From UBA1146 sp963854815 (lineage in GTDB: Bacteria; Planctomycetota; UBA8108; UBA1146): a stretch of 23,272 nucleotides of DNA. The translations under genes were made by a program, and so were the position numbers. Positions 8,062 to 15,630 of this stretch are shown piece by piece (position 1 is the stretch's first letter; each line of letters opens with the position of its first letter). A model generated the notes under the pieces. That model made no database searches and had not been told where the DNA came from. It saw nothing but the letters and a program-made list of their open reading frames with translations. The DNA lies in contig CAWLAN010000024.1 in assembly GCA_963854815.1 (NCBI GenBank), forward strand, positions 1 through 23,272. Direction: 5' to 3'.

Positions 8062-9130
8062 TGGAATCCCTCCCGCCGACGATGTGCCGGCGGCTGAGGG
8101 TATCTCCAGTTACGATTTCGATCTGCCAGACCATCTGATCGCCCAACAACCAGTTCTCGAACGATCTTCTTCTCGCTGTATCTTCTGTTCAAGAGGCCGC
8201 CCAGGTGGTGTGCCGGCATATTTCCGGGATCTCTTCGACCATCTCAAAGGGAACGAACTGCTGGTCGTGAACGATACTCGCGTCATCCCTGCACGAATCC
8301 GCTGCCGCCGCCAATCAGGAGGAGCGGTCGAAGTTTTCCTGCTCAAACCGCTCGAGAATCGGCGCTGGAGGGCCTGGCTTTCCCCGGCTCGCAGGATTCG
8401 TTCAGGAGAGATCCTGACGACTACAGGTCCCCCGTTGAAGGTGATCGACCGCAGTGGCTCCGGCTGGGAAGTAGAACTGGGTGGAGATGGAAATCTCGAA
8501 GAGATCGGAGAAGTACCACTGCCCCCCTACATCCATCGGGACGATCAAGATCAGCGGACACAATCGATCGATCGGGAACGGTACCAGACCATCTTCGCAC
8601 GAACACCGGGAGCCGTGGCCGCTCCCACCGCCGGATTGCACTTCGATGACTCGATGCTCCAGGTGGCGAAACAGACCGGCATTCAGCTGGTTGCGGTGAC
8701 CTTGCATGTCGGGCCAGGGACCTTCAAACCGATCGAAGAGGAACAAATCTGCGATCATCGTGTCGACCCGGAGTGGTACACAGTCAGCAGTCAAACCCGT
8801 ACGGCCTTGTCTGAAGCCCGGGCATCCGGTCGACCGATCATCGCCGTCGGCACCACAAGTTTGCGGGTGCTGGAGAGCATCGGCCCACTCAGAGAAGGTC
8901 CAACCATCGAATCCGAAACCGATCTTACGATCTTGCCGGGTCACAAATTCTCCAACGTGGATGGACTGGTGACCAACTTCCATCTCCCACGCTCTTCCTT
9001 GCTGGTACTGGTGAGTTCTTTTCACGGTCTGGAGAACACATTGGGCCTTTATCAGAACGCCATCGAATCCGATTTTCGCTTTTACTCCTACGGAGATTGC
9101 ATGGCGATCCTCCCTGGAAGCAATCGTTGA
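8036..9130 (+). CDS. queA: S-adenosylmethionine:tRNA ribosyltransferase-isomerase QueA
   Basis: Transfers and rearranges the ribose of SAM onto preQ1 at the wobble base of GUN-anticodon tRNAs to give epoxyqueuosine. Family motifs run in order: YDFDLPDHLIAQ near residues 26-37, LLVVNDTRVIPAR, then PPYIHR, RYQTIFA, GAVAAPTAGLHF, HVGPGTFKP, the region around ILPGHKF, and NFHLPRSSLLVLVSSF near the end. This is the whole enzyme, 364 residues against about 345 usually. The surplus is at the N-terminus. ATG 8036 lies inside the NYN gene with an AGAGGA before it. GTG 8084 would give a more usual N-terminus (348 residues). Other queuosine genes are not in the window. It is coupled to its downstream neighbour by TGATG. 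Confidence 0.96.
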   Translation: MTTRTTRSDGIPPADDVPAAEGISSYDFDLPDHLIAQQPVLERSSSRCIFCSRGRPGGVPAYFRDLFDHLKGNELLVVNDTRVIPARIRCRRQSGGAVEVFLLKPLENRRWRAWLSPARRIRSGEILTTTGPPLKVIDRSGSGWEVELGGDGNLEEIGEVPLPPYIHRDDQDQRTQSIDRERYQTIFARTPGAVAAPTAGLHFDDSMLQVAKQTGIQLVAVTLHVGPGTFKPIEEEQICDHRVDPEWYTVSSQTRTALSEARASGRPIIAVGTTSLRVLESIGPLREGPTIESETDLTILPGHKFSNVDGLVTNFHLPRSSLLVLVSSFHGLENTLGLYQNAIESDFRFYSYGDCMAILPGSNR

Positions 9131-9777
9131 TGCTCCATTGCTGGGCATGCCGATCAGTGCTCACCATCAAACGAGCGCAAAGAGATGGTTTTCTGAGGGG
9201 CAGAGCCTCGGAGTCGGGTGGACCCTACCTGATTTACTCCTGTCCCTCCTGTCGCAAGGAGAACAGGATCGAGCAGATACCCGATGGCAGTTTCTATTCA
9301 TCTCCTGCCAAGGAGATCGGCCTGGTGGACTGGCTGTTCGGCTGGATCGAACCCCTGGCTCCAGAAGATTTTCTCGAGATCCAGAGTTGGCATCACAAGC
9401 ACTCACAGGAAAGACGTGCGATTTTCGAGGGGCTGGGCGATCAGCGCTATTCGGGAGCCCTCTGGCGTCGCTTGCTAGGGAGATGGATCCCGCGCAGAAG
9501 CGCCGATCATCGCGATCCGGCAATCGAAGCCGAACGAAGTGGTGCCGATCGCCCAGCCCCCAGCAGCAACACTCCACTGCCGCATCCATACCGGATCCTT
9601 GGACTCCCCGCAGATGCTGATTCTGAGCAGATCCGGAGCCGATTTCGCGAACTGGTGAAAACCCATCACCCCGACAAAATCCACCACTCCGATCCAGATC
9701 AGGTCGAGCAAGCCAGCAGAAAACTCCAGGAACTGATCCGAGCCTACGAGGATCTGGAAAAGGGCGGTCAGGTCTAA
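9130..9777 (+). CDS. Zinc-ribbon plus C-terminal J-domain protein
   Basis: 215 residues from ATG 9130, which overlaps the queA stop (TGATG). The N-terminus has two Cys pairs, CWAC (C4, C7) and CPSC (C38, C41), consistent with a zinc ribbon. The middle (55-125) has aromatic residues and no recognised family. The C-terminus (about 152-210) is a J-domain: PYRILGLPADADSEQIRSRF, the HPD tripeptide at 180-182, then a closing helix with AYEDL. HPD is what stimulates Hsp70 ATPase, so this is likely a DnaK co-chaperone delivering particular clients. The J-domain is at the C-terminus, unlike in DnaJ. The partner might be found among its coupled neighbours (NYN RNase, QueA), but that is inference. Confidence 0.85.
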   Translation: MLHCWACRSVLTIKRAQRDGFLRGRASESGGPYLIYSCPSCRKENRIEQIPDGSFYSSPAKEIGLVDWLFGWIEPLAPEDFLEIQSWHHKHSQERRAIFEGLGDQRYSGALWRRLLGRWIPRRSADHRDPAIEAERSGADRPAPSSNTPLPHPYRILGLPADADSEQIRSRFRELVKTHHPDKIHHSDPDQVEQASRKLQELIRAYEDLEKGGQV

Positions 9778-9785
9778 TTGACCGC
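9764..9785. terminator. Hairpin across the stop of the J-protein gene, candidate bidirectional terminator
   Basis: Perfect 7-base arms GCGGTCA/TGACCGC with an 8-base loop lie between two convergent genes. The hairpin contains the TAA at 9775-9777. No T-run follows on either strand, so it is not a classic intrinsic terminator. Confidence 0.4.
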
Positions 9786-9808
9786 GCTCAAATAGCAGAT
9801 CCCGCCAC

Positions 9809-11323
9809 TCAACTGGCTCCTGGCATCAGGTTCAGCGCTTTGATCACCAGAGTCACCAACAAGACAACCGCCACTCCAACGATATTCAGGAAGAAACCAC
9901 AGCGGAGCATCGTTTTGATCTTGATCTTTCCAGTGGCAAACACGATGGCGTTGGGAGCCGTTGCCACCGGCAACATGAATGCACAAGAAACCGAGAGCAC
10001 TGCGGGAATCATCATGTGAAGCGGTGGAATTCCGCCCTGTATCGCCGCCGAGGATAGGATCGGCATCAACAAGTGCATCGAGGCGGTATTCGAGGTCAGC
10101 TCGGTGAGGAAGGTCGTCGCTAGCGAGATTGACATGACCAGAACTGGGAAGGGAAGATCTACCCAGTGGGCCATCATGGTGCCGAAGTACTCGGAGAGCC
10201 CACTCTGCTGGAAGGATCCACCGAGAGCAAACCCACCTCCGAATAGCAGCAGCATCCCCCACGGAACTTCTTTGGCCTGTTCCCAGTCGAGTAGCGCAGG
10301 CCCACCACGGCGAGACGGAATCACGAACAGCGATATTGCAGCGGCAAGTGCGACGATCGAATCGTTGAGATAATCCCGCGCCACATTCGCGGGGATTCCC
10401 ACCAGATCGGCAACCGGTCCACTCCAGCCGGGCATTCCCTCACCGCCTCGAGTGATCCAGAGCAAGGCGGTGACCACAAACACCACCAGCACCCGGGTCT
10501 CGCCAGAAGACATTTTCCCGAGGCCCCTTCTCTCCTCTCTGAGTGCCTCCATCCCTTCACGTGCAGAACCTGGCGGTAATGGCAACAAGAAGCGGGTCAT
10601 CATCAACCCTACCAGAGGGATGAAGAGTAGGACGACCGGCAATCCCATGGTGAGCCAGTGGAGGAAATCGATGATCACTGGCGGGTCGAGATCCGCGGCG
10701 TTCTTGGCAAAGATAAGATTGGGAGGAGTTCCGATGAGAGTGCCGATGCCCCCCACATTGGCACCGTAAGCGGTACACAGCAGCAAGCAGGTGGTGAAAA
10801 CTCCGCGCAAAGCAACGTTGCTCTTCTCGGTCCGGATCGCCACAGAGATGGCAATCGGCATCAGCATCAGTGTCGTGGCAGTGTTGGAAATCCACATCGA
10901 CAACATGGCAGAAGTGATGAGAAACCCCAGAACCAATCGGCGCGGCGACGTACCTACAGTAGTGAGAGTGGCCAGGGCAATTCGACGATGGAGTCCGGAA
11001 CATTCGACGGCCCTCGCCAGCAGGAATCCCCCCAGCAACAACATGATCAGATGATGAGAATAATACTTGGCGGCGACCTGCGCATCGCACACTCCGAAGA
11101 GAGGCAACAGCACCGCCGGCAACAAAGAAGCGGCAGGGATGGGGACCGCCTCGGTGACCCACCAGGTGAGCGTCCACATCGCTACCACCAGAGTACCCCG
11201 AGCTTCCGGCGGAAGATCTGACGGCGCGACCAGGTAAGTGAGGTAGGCCAGCAGCGGACCCAGAAGGATCATCCCGAGACGGACCTTGCGGGGACCTCTA
11301 GGTTCAGCGTGTCCAGAACTCAT
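9809..11323 (-). CDS. SLC13/DASS-type sodium:anion symporter
   Basis: 504-residue inner-membrane transporter, probably coupling sodium to uptake of dicarboxylates, sulfate or similar anions. It has about 11-12 hydrophobic segments and the two inverted-repeat signatures of the family: ISNTAT (SNT at 146-148) and LTSNTAS (SNT at 411-413). Each lies in a hairpin-like segment that binds substrate and sodium. GTLIGTPPNLIF at 194-205 is also typical of the family. Substrate cannot be told from these motifs. The start ATG 11323 has GGAGGG 5-6 bases upstream. It stands alone: convergent with the J-protein gene, divergent from the lipoprotein gene. Confidence 0.93.
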   Translation of the reverse strand: MSSGHAEPRGPRKVRLGMILLGPLLAYLTYLVAPSDLPPEARGTLVVAMWTLTWWVTEAVPIPAASLLPAVLLPLFGVCDAQVAAKYYSHHLIMLLLGGFLLARAVECSGLHRRIALATLTTVGTSPRRLVLGFLITSAMLSMWISNTATTLMLMPIAISVAIRTEKSNVALRGVFTTCLLLCTAYGANVGGIGTLIGTPPNLIFAKNAADLDPPVIIDFLHWLTMGLPVVLLFIPLVGLMMTRFLLPLPPGSAREGMEALREERRGLGKMSSGETRVLVVFVVTALLWITRGGEGMPGWSGPVADLVGIPANVARDYLNDSIVALAAAISLFVIPSRRGGPALLDWEQAKEVPWGMLLLFGGGFALGGSFQQSGLSEYFGTMMAHWVDLPFPVLVMSISLATTFLTELTSNTASMHLLMPILSSAAIQGGIPPLHMMIPAVLSVSCAFMLPVATAPNAIVFATGKIKIKTMLRCGFFLNIVGVAVVLLVTLVIKALNLMPGAS

Positions 11324-11453
11324 CGAATCCCTCCCACCGGATAACTGGCGCTACTGAGAATTGCCAGATCATCCCTGCACCCGTTCGACGTGGTACCATC
11401 TCTGAATCGCGGCCCCAAGGGAATGCCAAACCGTTCGAGATCTGGATCAGAAT
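11324..11453. promoter_or_regulatory. Divergent intergenic region (transporter / lipoprotein pair)
   Basis: 130 bases separate the divergent starts, so promoters for both are expected here. I see no clear -10/-35 pair or operator. GGAGGG for the transporter is at its edge (11328-11335). Confidence 0.35.
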
Positions 11454-11921
11454 ATGCAATCTCCTCACCTCAGAACCGCACCTGCGCTGCCAGGACGGGT
11501 CGACCTTGATTCGAGACCCTTGCCTCACCCGGTGAGTCTGCTGCTGATAGCGTTCTGTATCTGTTGTGGTTGCTCGACGATGCACCTGAAGCCCACAGTG
11601 ACCGATATCGCTGACTACTCGCGAGAAAAGGACATCAGGACCTATCTCGTCACCGTCGATTCGAAGATGGAGGATCGGGCCTACCAGAACTGGACCCAGC
11701 AGCACATCGAGGAAAATCGCCTGTGCCTGGAAAACCCCGAGTACGAGGGAATCCCGATCTACGAGATTCACTACCACTTCGTCCTGAGGAGAGCTGGATA
11801 TCGCCCCAGGAGAATCGCTTTTCTGATCTGGCGCCAATCTGCTGAAGACCCCTCGAAGATGAATCACCTCTTCACATACATCGGCTCGAGCGTTTCGATG
11901 CAAAACTGGCTCTTGAGATGA
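11454..11921 (+). CDS. Small putative lipoprotein of unknown function
   Basis: 155 residues from ATG 11454. Residues 27-41 form a hydrophobic segment ending in several cysteines (LLIAFCICCGCS), which looks like a lipoprotein signal. The 26 residues before it are unusually long for a signal n-region, so GTG 11532 may be the true start, though neither start has a clear Shine-Dalgarno. The mature part is rich in aromatic and charged residues (YRPRRIAFLIW) and matches no family I know. Its stop overlaps the start of the next gene (ATGA), so it is probably translated with the lipoprotein peptidase and may act with it at the envelope. Confidence 0.65.
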   Translation: MQSPHLRTAPALPGRVDLDSRPLPHPVSLLLIAFCICCGCSTMHLKPTVTDIADYSREKDIRTYLVTVDSKMEDRAYQNWTQQHIEENRLCLENPEYEGIPIYEIHYHFVLRRAGYRPRRIAFLIWRQSAEDPSKMNHLFTYIGSSVSMQNWLLR

Positions 11922-13249
11922 CTGACAACAACATGTTCACCAGGACGCTCAGAAGGCTACTGCTATTGCTGCTGGTGTCGGGGATGCTGTCCTTCTCGAC
12001 AGGCTGCGGGATCATCTATCGACACCGACTGGAATCACCCGCCGGAACCATCTGGACCAACGAGGACATGGCAACCGCTCGCGTCTATCAAGATGATCTG
12101 GCATGGATGCAGGCGGGACTCAAGGATCACCTGCCGAAAACCTCCAAGGATGTCGAGGCTGTTACAATACTGATCGGATCGGATGATCTACACTCCAATC
12201 GCATCGTGCGTGAGCAAGAAGTCCACACCGCGGGTTGGTACAACAGGATGCTATCGATGGTCCAGTTCAAGCCCATCTCGATGGCAGAGATCCAGTTTCT
12301 CTCCCGTGAGGGAGAAGCTCCTCATCATGGAACGCTGCTCCATGAGTTGACCCATCATTTCACCTCGAGCCAGCCCGATCTTCGATCTCGCTGGTGGCTC
12401 ACAGAGGCATTCGCATGCTACTTCGAGACCGCGTTTCGTGCCCAGGATGATCGTTTCGTGATCCCTCCTCTGCATGTAGAAAATTATCGCACGACCAGGA
12501 GAAAACTACGCGAACTGGGGTCCGAGAGATTCTCACAGTTGGTCGACGAGGTCATCCACTCCAGTTGGCTAGAGTTCTATCGAAATGACGGCGAAGCACC
12601 GCTGAGATACGCCATCTCCTGGTCAATCCTGTGGGCTCTGCAAAATCAGATGTCCGGTACCCTGGAGCATCGGCTGATGCAGGTGGCTCAACTCGACGAT
12701 GACGAGGTCAGTTCTCGAATCCAGGACGTGGCAACGTCACTCGGTCCATCACTGTCGAGCCATTTCCGTAGTTCCATCGCTCAGGAACCGTTTCGCCGCT
12801 GGAGCGTCGAACAGTGGCTCAGCAGCGATCGTATCGATGGGCGACTGATTCTGATCGCCATCGAGAATGAACTGAGCGGTGATGGTGGCGAGATCTGGGG
12901 CTGGCCCTGCGTTGCCCAGACCATCTTTCGCTGGGGTTCTGGGCTCGATCGATCAAACCGCCTTCGTTGGCAACGCAAGATCGAGCAGCAACTTCGTGAA
13001 GGTCCGCTGCAGGTCCGTCTGGCCATCTGTCGGGTAATTCGCAATTATCGACGCAGCGGATCTCTGATTGCAGTGCTGGTCGAACTGCTCGAGGAAGAAG
13101 AGGGCGAACTGCGTGCGGCGGCCGCCATGGCTCTTTCGCGCATCTCTAACCATCCCACCATCGTGAACCCAGCCTTCTGGATCAACGCCCCGGCGAAAGA
13201 ACGCGATCGCGAGGTCACAGAATGGAGACTGTGGCTGGATTCCCCCTGA
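11918..13249 (+). CDS. Lipoprotein HExxH metallopeptidase-like protein with C-terminal helical repeats
   Basis: 443 residues. The N-terminal signal ends in STGC (C30), a weak but plausible lipobox. The putative zinc site is LHELTHHF, with HExxH at 142-146, followed by WWLTEAFACYFE (E163 as likely third zinc ligand). This gluzincin arrangement recalls DUF1570-like peptidases common in Planctomycetes (from memory). The catalytic residues are present, so it could be an active envelope protease. The C-terminal third (from about 330) is helical and resembles HEAT-like repeats (EEEEGELRAAAAMALSRI). It overlaps the small lipoprotein gene by 4 bases. A gap of 90 bases separates it from moaD. Confidence 0.8.
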   Translation: MTDNNMFTRTLRRLLLLLLVSGMLSFSTGCGIIYRHRLESPAGTIWTNEDMATARVYQDDLAWMQAGLKDHLPKTSKDVEAVTILIGSDDLHSNRIVREQEVHTAGWYNRMLSMVQFKPISMAEIQFLSREGEAPHHGTLLHELTHHFTSSQPDLRSRWWLTEAFACYFETAFRAQDDRFVIPPLHVENYRTTRRKLRELGSERFSQLVDEVIHSSWLEFYRNDGEAPLRYAISWSILWALQNQMSGTLEHRLMQVAQLDDDEVSSRIQDVATSLGPSLSSHFRSSIAQEPFRRWSVEQWLSSDRIDGRLILIAIENELSGDGGEIWGWPCVAQTIFRWGSGLDRSNRLRWQRKIEQQLREGPLQVRLAICRVIRNYRRSGSLIAVLVELLEEEEGELRAAAAMALSRISNHPTIVNPAFWINAPAKERDREVTEWRLWLDSP

Positions 13250-13339
13250 GTTCAAGGTTGCGGAATTCATCGATGGGATAATGTCACGTCTTGACCTCAT
13301 TCTGGTTGGCACCGATGCTGCAGATCGGAAGGAATTCTA
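13250..13339 (+). promoter_or_regulatory. Gap before moaD, weak candidate promoter
   Basis: TTGACC at 13291-13296 and GATGCT at 13314-13319 are 17 bases apart. The -35 is good and the -10 poor. If used, moaDE would be transcribed separately from the peptidase. The moaD Shine-Dalgarno is AAGGA, 6 bases before its GTG. Confidence 0.25.
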
Positions 13340-13585
13340 GTGAAGGTTGAAGTACTACTGTTCGCCTCGCTGAGAGACCTGGCTCAATCAGATCGGATCA
13401 GCGTGGAACTGGCTGAAGATGCCACGGTTGCAGATCTTCTGATCTCGATCTCCACGCAGTATCCGTTGCTGGAAGATCGTGTCGCTCTGAGTCGTGTCGC
13501 CGTCAATGATCGGTTCTCCCGCTCCGAAGACCCGATTCCATCCGGATCGGAACTGGCCTTGATCCCTCCGGTCAGCGGCGGATAG
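13340..13585 (+). CDS. moaD: Molybdopterin synthase small subunit MoaD
   Basis: 81-residue ubiquitin-like sulfur carrier. Its C-terminal thiocarboxylate gives sulfur to cyclic pyranopterin monophosphate in the MoaD-MoaE heterotetramer. The beta-grasp pattern is clear (VEVLLFASLRDLA, then VADLLISI, then VAVND, then LALIPPVSGG). It ends in the essential Gly-Gly (80-81). The start is GTG 13340 with AAGGA upstream. moaE follows after 2 bases, the usual partner arrangement. Confidence 0.95.
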   Translation: MKVEVLLFASLRDLAQSDRISVELAEDATVADLLISISTQYPLLEDRVALSRVAVNDRFSRSEDPIPSGSELALIPPVSGG

Positions 13586-13587
13586 AG

Positions 13588-14019
13588 GTGAGCAACGCTC
13601 CGGCGCCATTTCGTGCTCAACTGGTGAGAAGCGCGATAGATGTCTCCTCGAGTACCTCATGGCTCGGAGATCCTGGTTGTGGGGCTGTCCTTGTCTTTTG
13701 CGGAAATGTGCGGGAGAAAAACCGCGATCAGGTCGTTACAAAAATCGAGTACCAGGCCTATGAATCGATGGCTCTGGCCCAGTTGAACCAGGTGGTGAGA
13801 TCTCTGGTCGATCAAGGAGCCCAGCGCGCGATGGCCATCCATCGTCTGGGGATGCTGGAGGTTGGCGAAACCAGTGTCTTGCTCGGAATCTCGCTCCCGC
13901 ACCGCAAGGTTGGCTTTCGGTTGCTAGAAGAGGGCATGGAGCAGATCAAGAAGATGGTGCCCATCTGGAAACACGAGCATTACCGAGACGCAAACCCGGT
14001 CTGGATCGATGGCTCCTGA
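13588..14019 (+). CDS. moaE: Molybdopterin synthase catalytic subunit MoaE
   Basis: 143-residue large subunit that takes sulfur from MoaD-thiocarboxylate to form the dithiolene of molybdopterin. Motifs are GAVLVFCGNVR near 32-42, EYQAYESMA near 54-62, HRLG at 85-88, PHRKVGF at 104-110, and KKMVPIWKHE at 121-130, which carries the active-site lysines (one of K121/K122, and K128). The start GTG 13588 follows the moaD stop by 2 bases. It converges on gltA with 7 bases between the stops. Confidence 0.96.
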   Translation: MSNAPAPFRAQLVRSAIDVSSSTSWLGDPGCGAVLVFCGNVREKNRDQVVTKIEYQAYESMALAQLNQVVRSLVDQGAQRAMAIHRLGMLEVGETSVLLGISLPHRKVGFRLLEEGMEQIKKMVPIWKHEHYRDANPVWIDGS

Positions 14020-14037
14020 AGAAACTCTAGACCGGGT
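13994..14037. terminator. Inverted repeat bridging the ends of moaE and gltA
   Basis: Perfect 9-base arms ACCCGGTCT (13994-14002) and AGACCGGGT (14029-14037) have 26 bases between them. The left arm codes for moaE and the right arm for the last codons of gltA on the other strand. No T-run follows. It is a possible shared terminator or pairing element for converging transcripts. Confidence 0.35.
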
Positions 14038-15334
14038 AACTTCTCTTCTGAGGACCGGTGTAGATTTGACGCGGACGATGGATTCGATCATCCGGGTCGG
14101 TTCTCATTTCGAGCCAGTGGGCGATCCAACCCGGCAATCTCCCCAGTGCAAACATCACGGTAAACATTTTGGTGGGGATTCCGATCGCCCGGTACATGAT
14201 GCCCGAGTAGAAGTCGACGTTCGGATACAGGTTCCTGTCGATGAAGTAGGGATCACTGAGAGCAGTCTCCTCGAGACGTCGTGCAATTTCGAGTAGAGGA
14301 TCCTGTACTCCCAGGTGATCGAGAAGACGATCACACGCTTCCTTGATGATCTTGGCTCGCGGATCATAGTTCTTGTAGACCCGGTGTCCAAATCCCATCA
14401 GGCGAGCACCGGAGTTCTTGTCTTTCACCGTCTCGACAAAGCGATCCACTTCCTGACCACTGCTGTGAATCATGTTGAGTTGTTCCAGAACCGCCTGGTT
14501 CGCTCCACCATGACGAGACCCCCACAACGCCGAGATTCCTGCCGAGATGCACGCATACAAGTTGGTCTGGGCACTCCCGACCATTCTCACCGTCGCGGTC
14601 GAGCAATTCTGCTCGTGATCGGCGTGCAAGATCAACAACAGATTCAGGGCTCTCTCCACCTCGGGATCGACGTGGTAAGGCTCCGCAGGTACGCGGAACA
14701 TCATGTGAAGGAAATTACCGCAGTACGAGAGCGAATTGTCCGGGTAGATGAAGGGTTGACCGATCGACTTCTTGAAGGAGAACGCCGCGATGGTTCTCAC
14801 TTTCGAGAGAAGTCGACATACGGTCAGGCTGATGTCGTCATCATGCTCAGGATCATCATTTTCGGTATAGAAAGTCGAGAGTCCAAGAACCATGGCAGAG
14901 AGAATTGCCATCGGATGCGCAGAGGAAGGGAACCCGTCATAGAAGTGACGCATATCCTCGTGGATCATCGAATGTTGTCGGAGATCCTGTCGGAATTTTT
15001 CGTACTGCTCCGGGTCGGGCAGATCTCCGTGAATCAGAAGATAACTGGTCTCGACAAAATTTGAGTTCTCGGCGAGTTCCTCGATGGGATATCCCCTGTA
15101 GCGCAGGATTCCTTCTTCTCCATCGATGAAGCAAACGGAACTGCGGGTCATGCCAGTATTGACATAACCAGGGTCGAGTGTGATATATCCGCTCTCCTTG
15201 CGGAGATGGCGGATGTCGATCGCCCTCTCGCCCTCGGAGCCGGCAAACACTGGGAGTTCGAATTGTTTGTCCCCTAGTTGGAGAATCGCTTTGTCCTGCT
15301 TCGTCTGATTCTCCGTACCCGTCTTCGGGTCCAT
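14027..15334 (-). CDS. gltA: Citrate synthase (type II, hexameric-type)
   Basis: Condenses oxaloacetate and acetyl-CoA to citrate, entering the TCA cycle. It has 435 residues, the size of the Gram-negative long form. Catalytic residues align with the family: SRHGGAN with H275, MGFGHRVY with H317, and NVDFYSG with D374. An upstream HADHEQN carries H240. The N-terminus has a short beta-rich domain as in the hexameric, NADH-sensitive enzymes. Whether it is NADH-regulated cannot be read. The start ATG 15334 has only a weak ribosome site. The gene converges on moaE, and nadE precedes it on the same strand after a 296-base gap. Confidence 0.97.
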   Translation of the reverse strand: MDPKTGTENQTKQDKAILQLGDKQFELPVFAGSEGERAIDIRHLRKESGYITLDPGYVNTGMTRSSVCFIDGEEGILRYRGYPIEELAENSNFVETSYLLIHGDLPDPEQYEKFRQDLRQHSMIHEDMRHFYDGFPSSAHPMAILSAMVLGLSTFYTENDDPEHDDDISLTVCRLLSKVRTIAAFSFKKSIGQPFIYPDNSLSYCGNFLHMMFRVPAEPYHVDPEVERALNLLLILHADHEQNCSTATVRMVGSAQTNLYACISAGISALWGSRHGGANQAVLEQLNMIHSSGQEVDRFVETVKDKNSGARLMGFGHRVYKNYDPRAKIIKEACDRLLDHLGVQDPLLEIARRLEETALSDPYFIDRNLYPNVDFYSGIMYRAIGIPTKMFTVMFALGRLPGWIAHWLEMRTDPDDRIHRPRQIYTGPQKRSYPV

Positions 15335-15396
15335 TCGTGGTCACATCCATCCGTTTACGCCGGTGAGGCACCTGTCTTTTCTTGCAGCACCGCACT

Positions 15397-15423
15397 CGAT
15401 CCGGAATCGACCCGATCCGGAAT
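15397..15423. repeat. 11-base direct repeat, 16-base period
   Basis: CGATCCGGAAT occurs at 15397-15407 and again at 15413-15423, separated by CGACC. It is upstream of gltA and could bind a regulator. Confidence 0.4.
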
Positions 15424-15584
15424 TGCACGTTCGAGTGTCTTTTAAGGGGCCAACGGGGTTCCGCGAAGTAATGCCCAAACCGCTGGACCATGACTCGCCA
15501 TGGATCTACAGCAAGGAAGGATCATGTTCGAGGAACCCTGTTGGTCCGGCTCGCGATCATCAACGTAAAATCGTCCGGGAGCAA

Positions 15585-15611
15585 GAGGTTACACCTCAGA
15601 GGTGCACACCT
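15585..15611. repeat. Alternating AGGT/ACCT half-site cluster
   Basis: GAGGT-TAC-ACCTC at 15585-15597 overlaps CACCT-CAG-AGGTG (15592-15604) and AGGTG-CA-CACCT (15600-15611). Each can form a hairpin with a neighbour, so alternative folds or a dimer-binding cluster are possible. It lies 20-46 bases past the nadE stop. No T-run follows. Confidence 0.4.
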
Positions 15612-15630
15612 GGGAGAAAATGACACCGAC

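Larger units (their letters stand above)
15335..15630. promoter_or_regulatory. gltA upstream region / nadE downstream region
   Basis: 296 bases with no convincing gene. On the minus strand it holds the end of the nadE transcript and the expected gltA promoter. CGATCCGGAAT is repeated at 15397-15407 and 15413-15423 (16-base period), about 65-90 bases upstream of gltA. A cluster of AGGT/ACCT half-sites is at 15585-15611, near the end of nadE. A short plus-strand open frame (15363-15623) looks non-coding. Confidence 0.45.

Noticed and set aside
10557..11221. Open frames of about 190-206 codons overlapping the DASS transporter in other frames
   Set aside because: His/Arg/Gln-rich translations without domains. 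The transporter frame carries SNT motifs and helices.
15363..15623. Plus-strand frame in the gltA-nadE gap
   Set aside because: 86 codons, no motif or ribosome site, Pro/Arg/Ser-rich.
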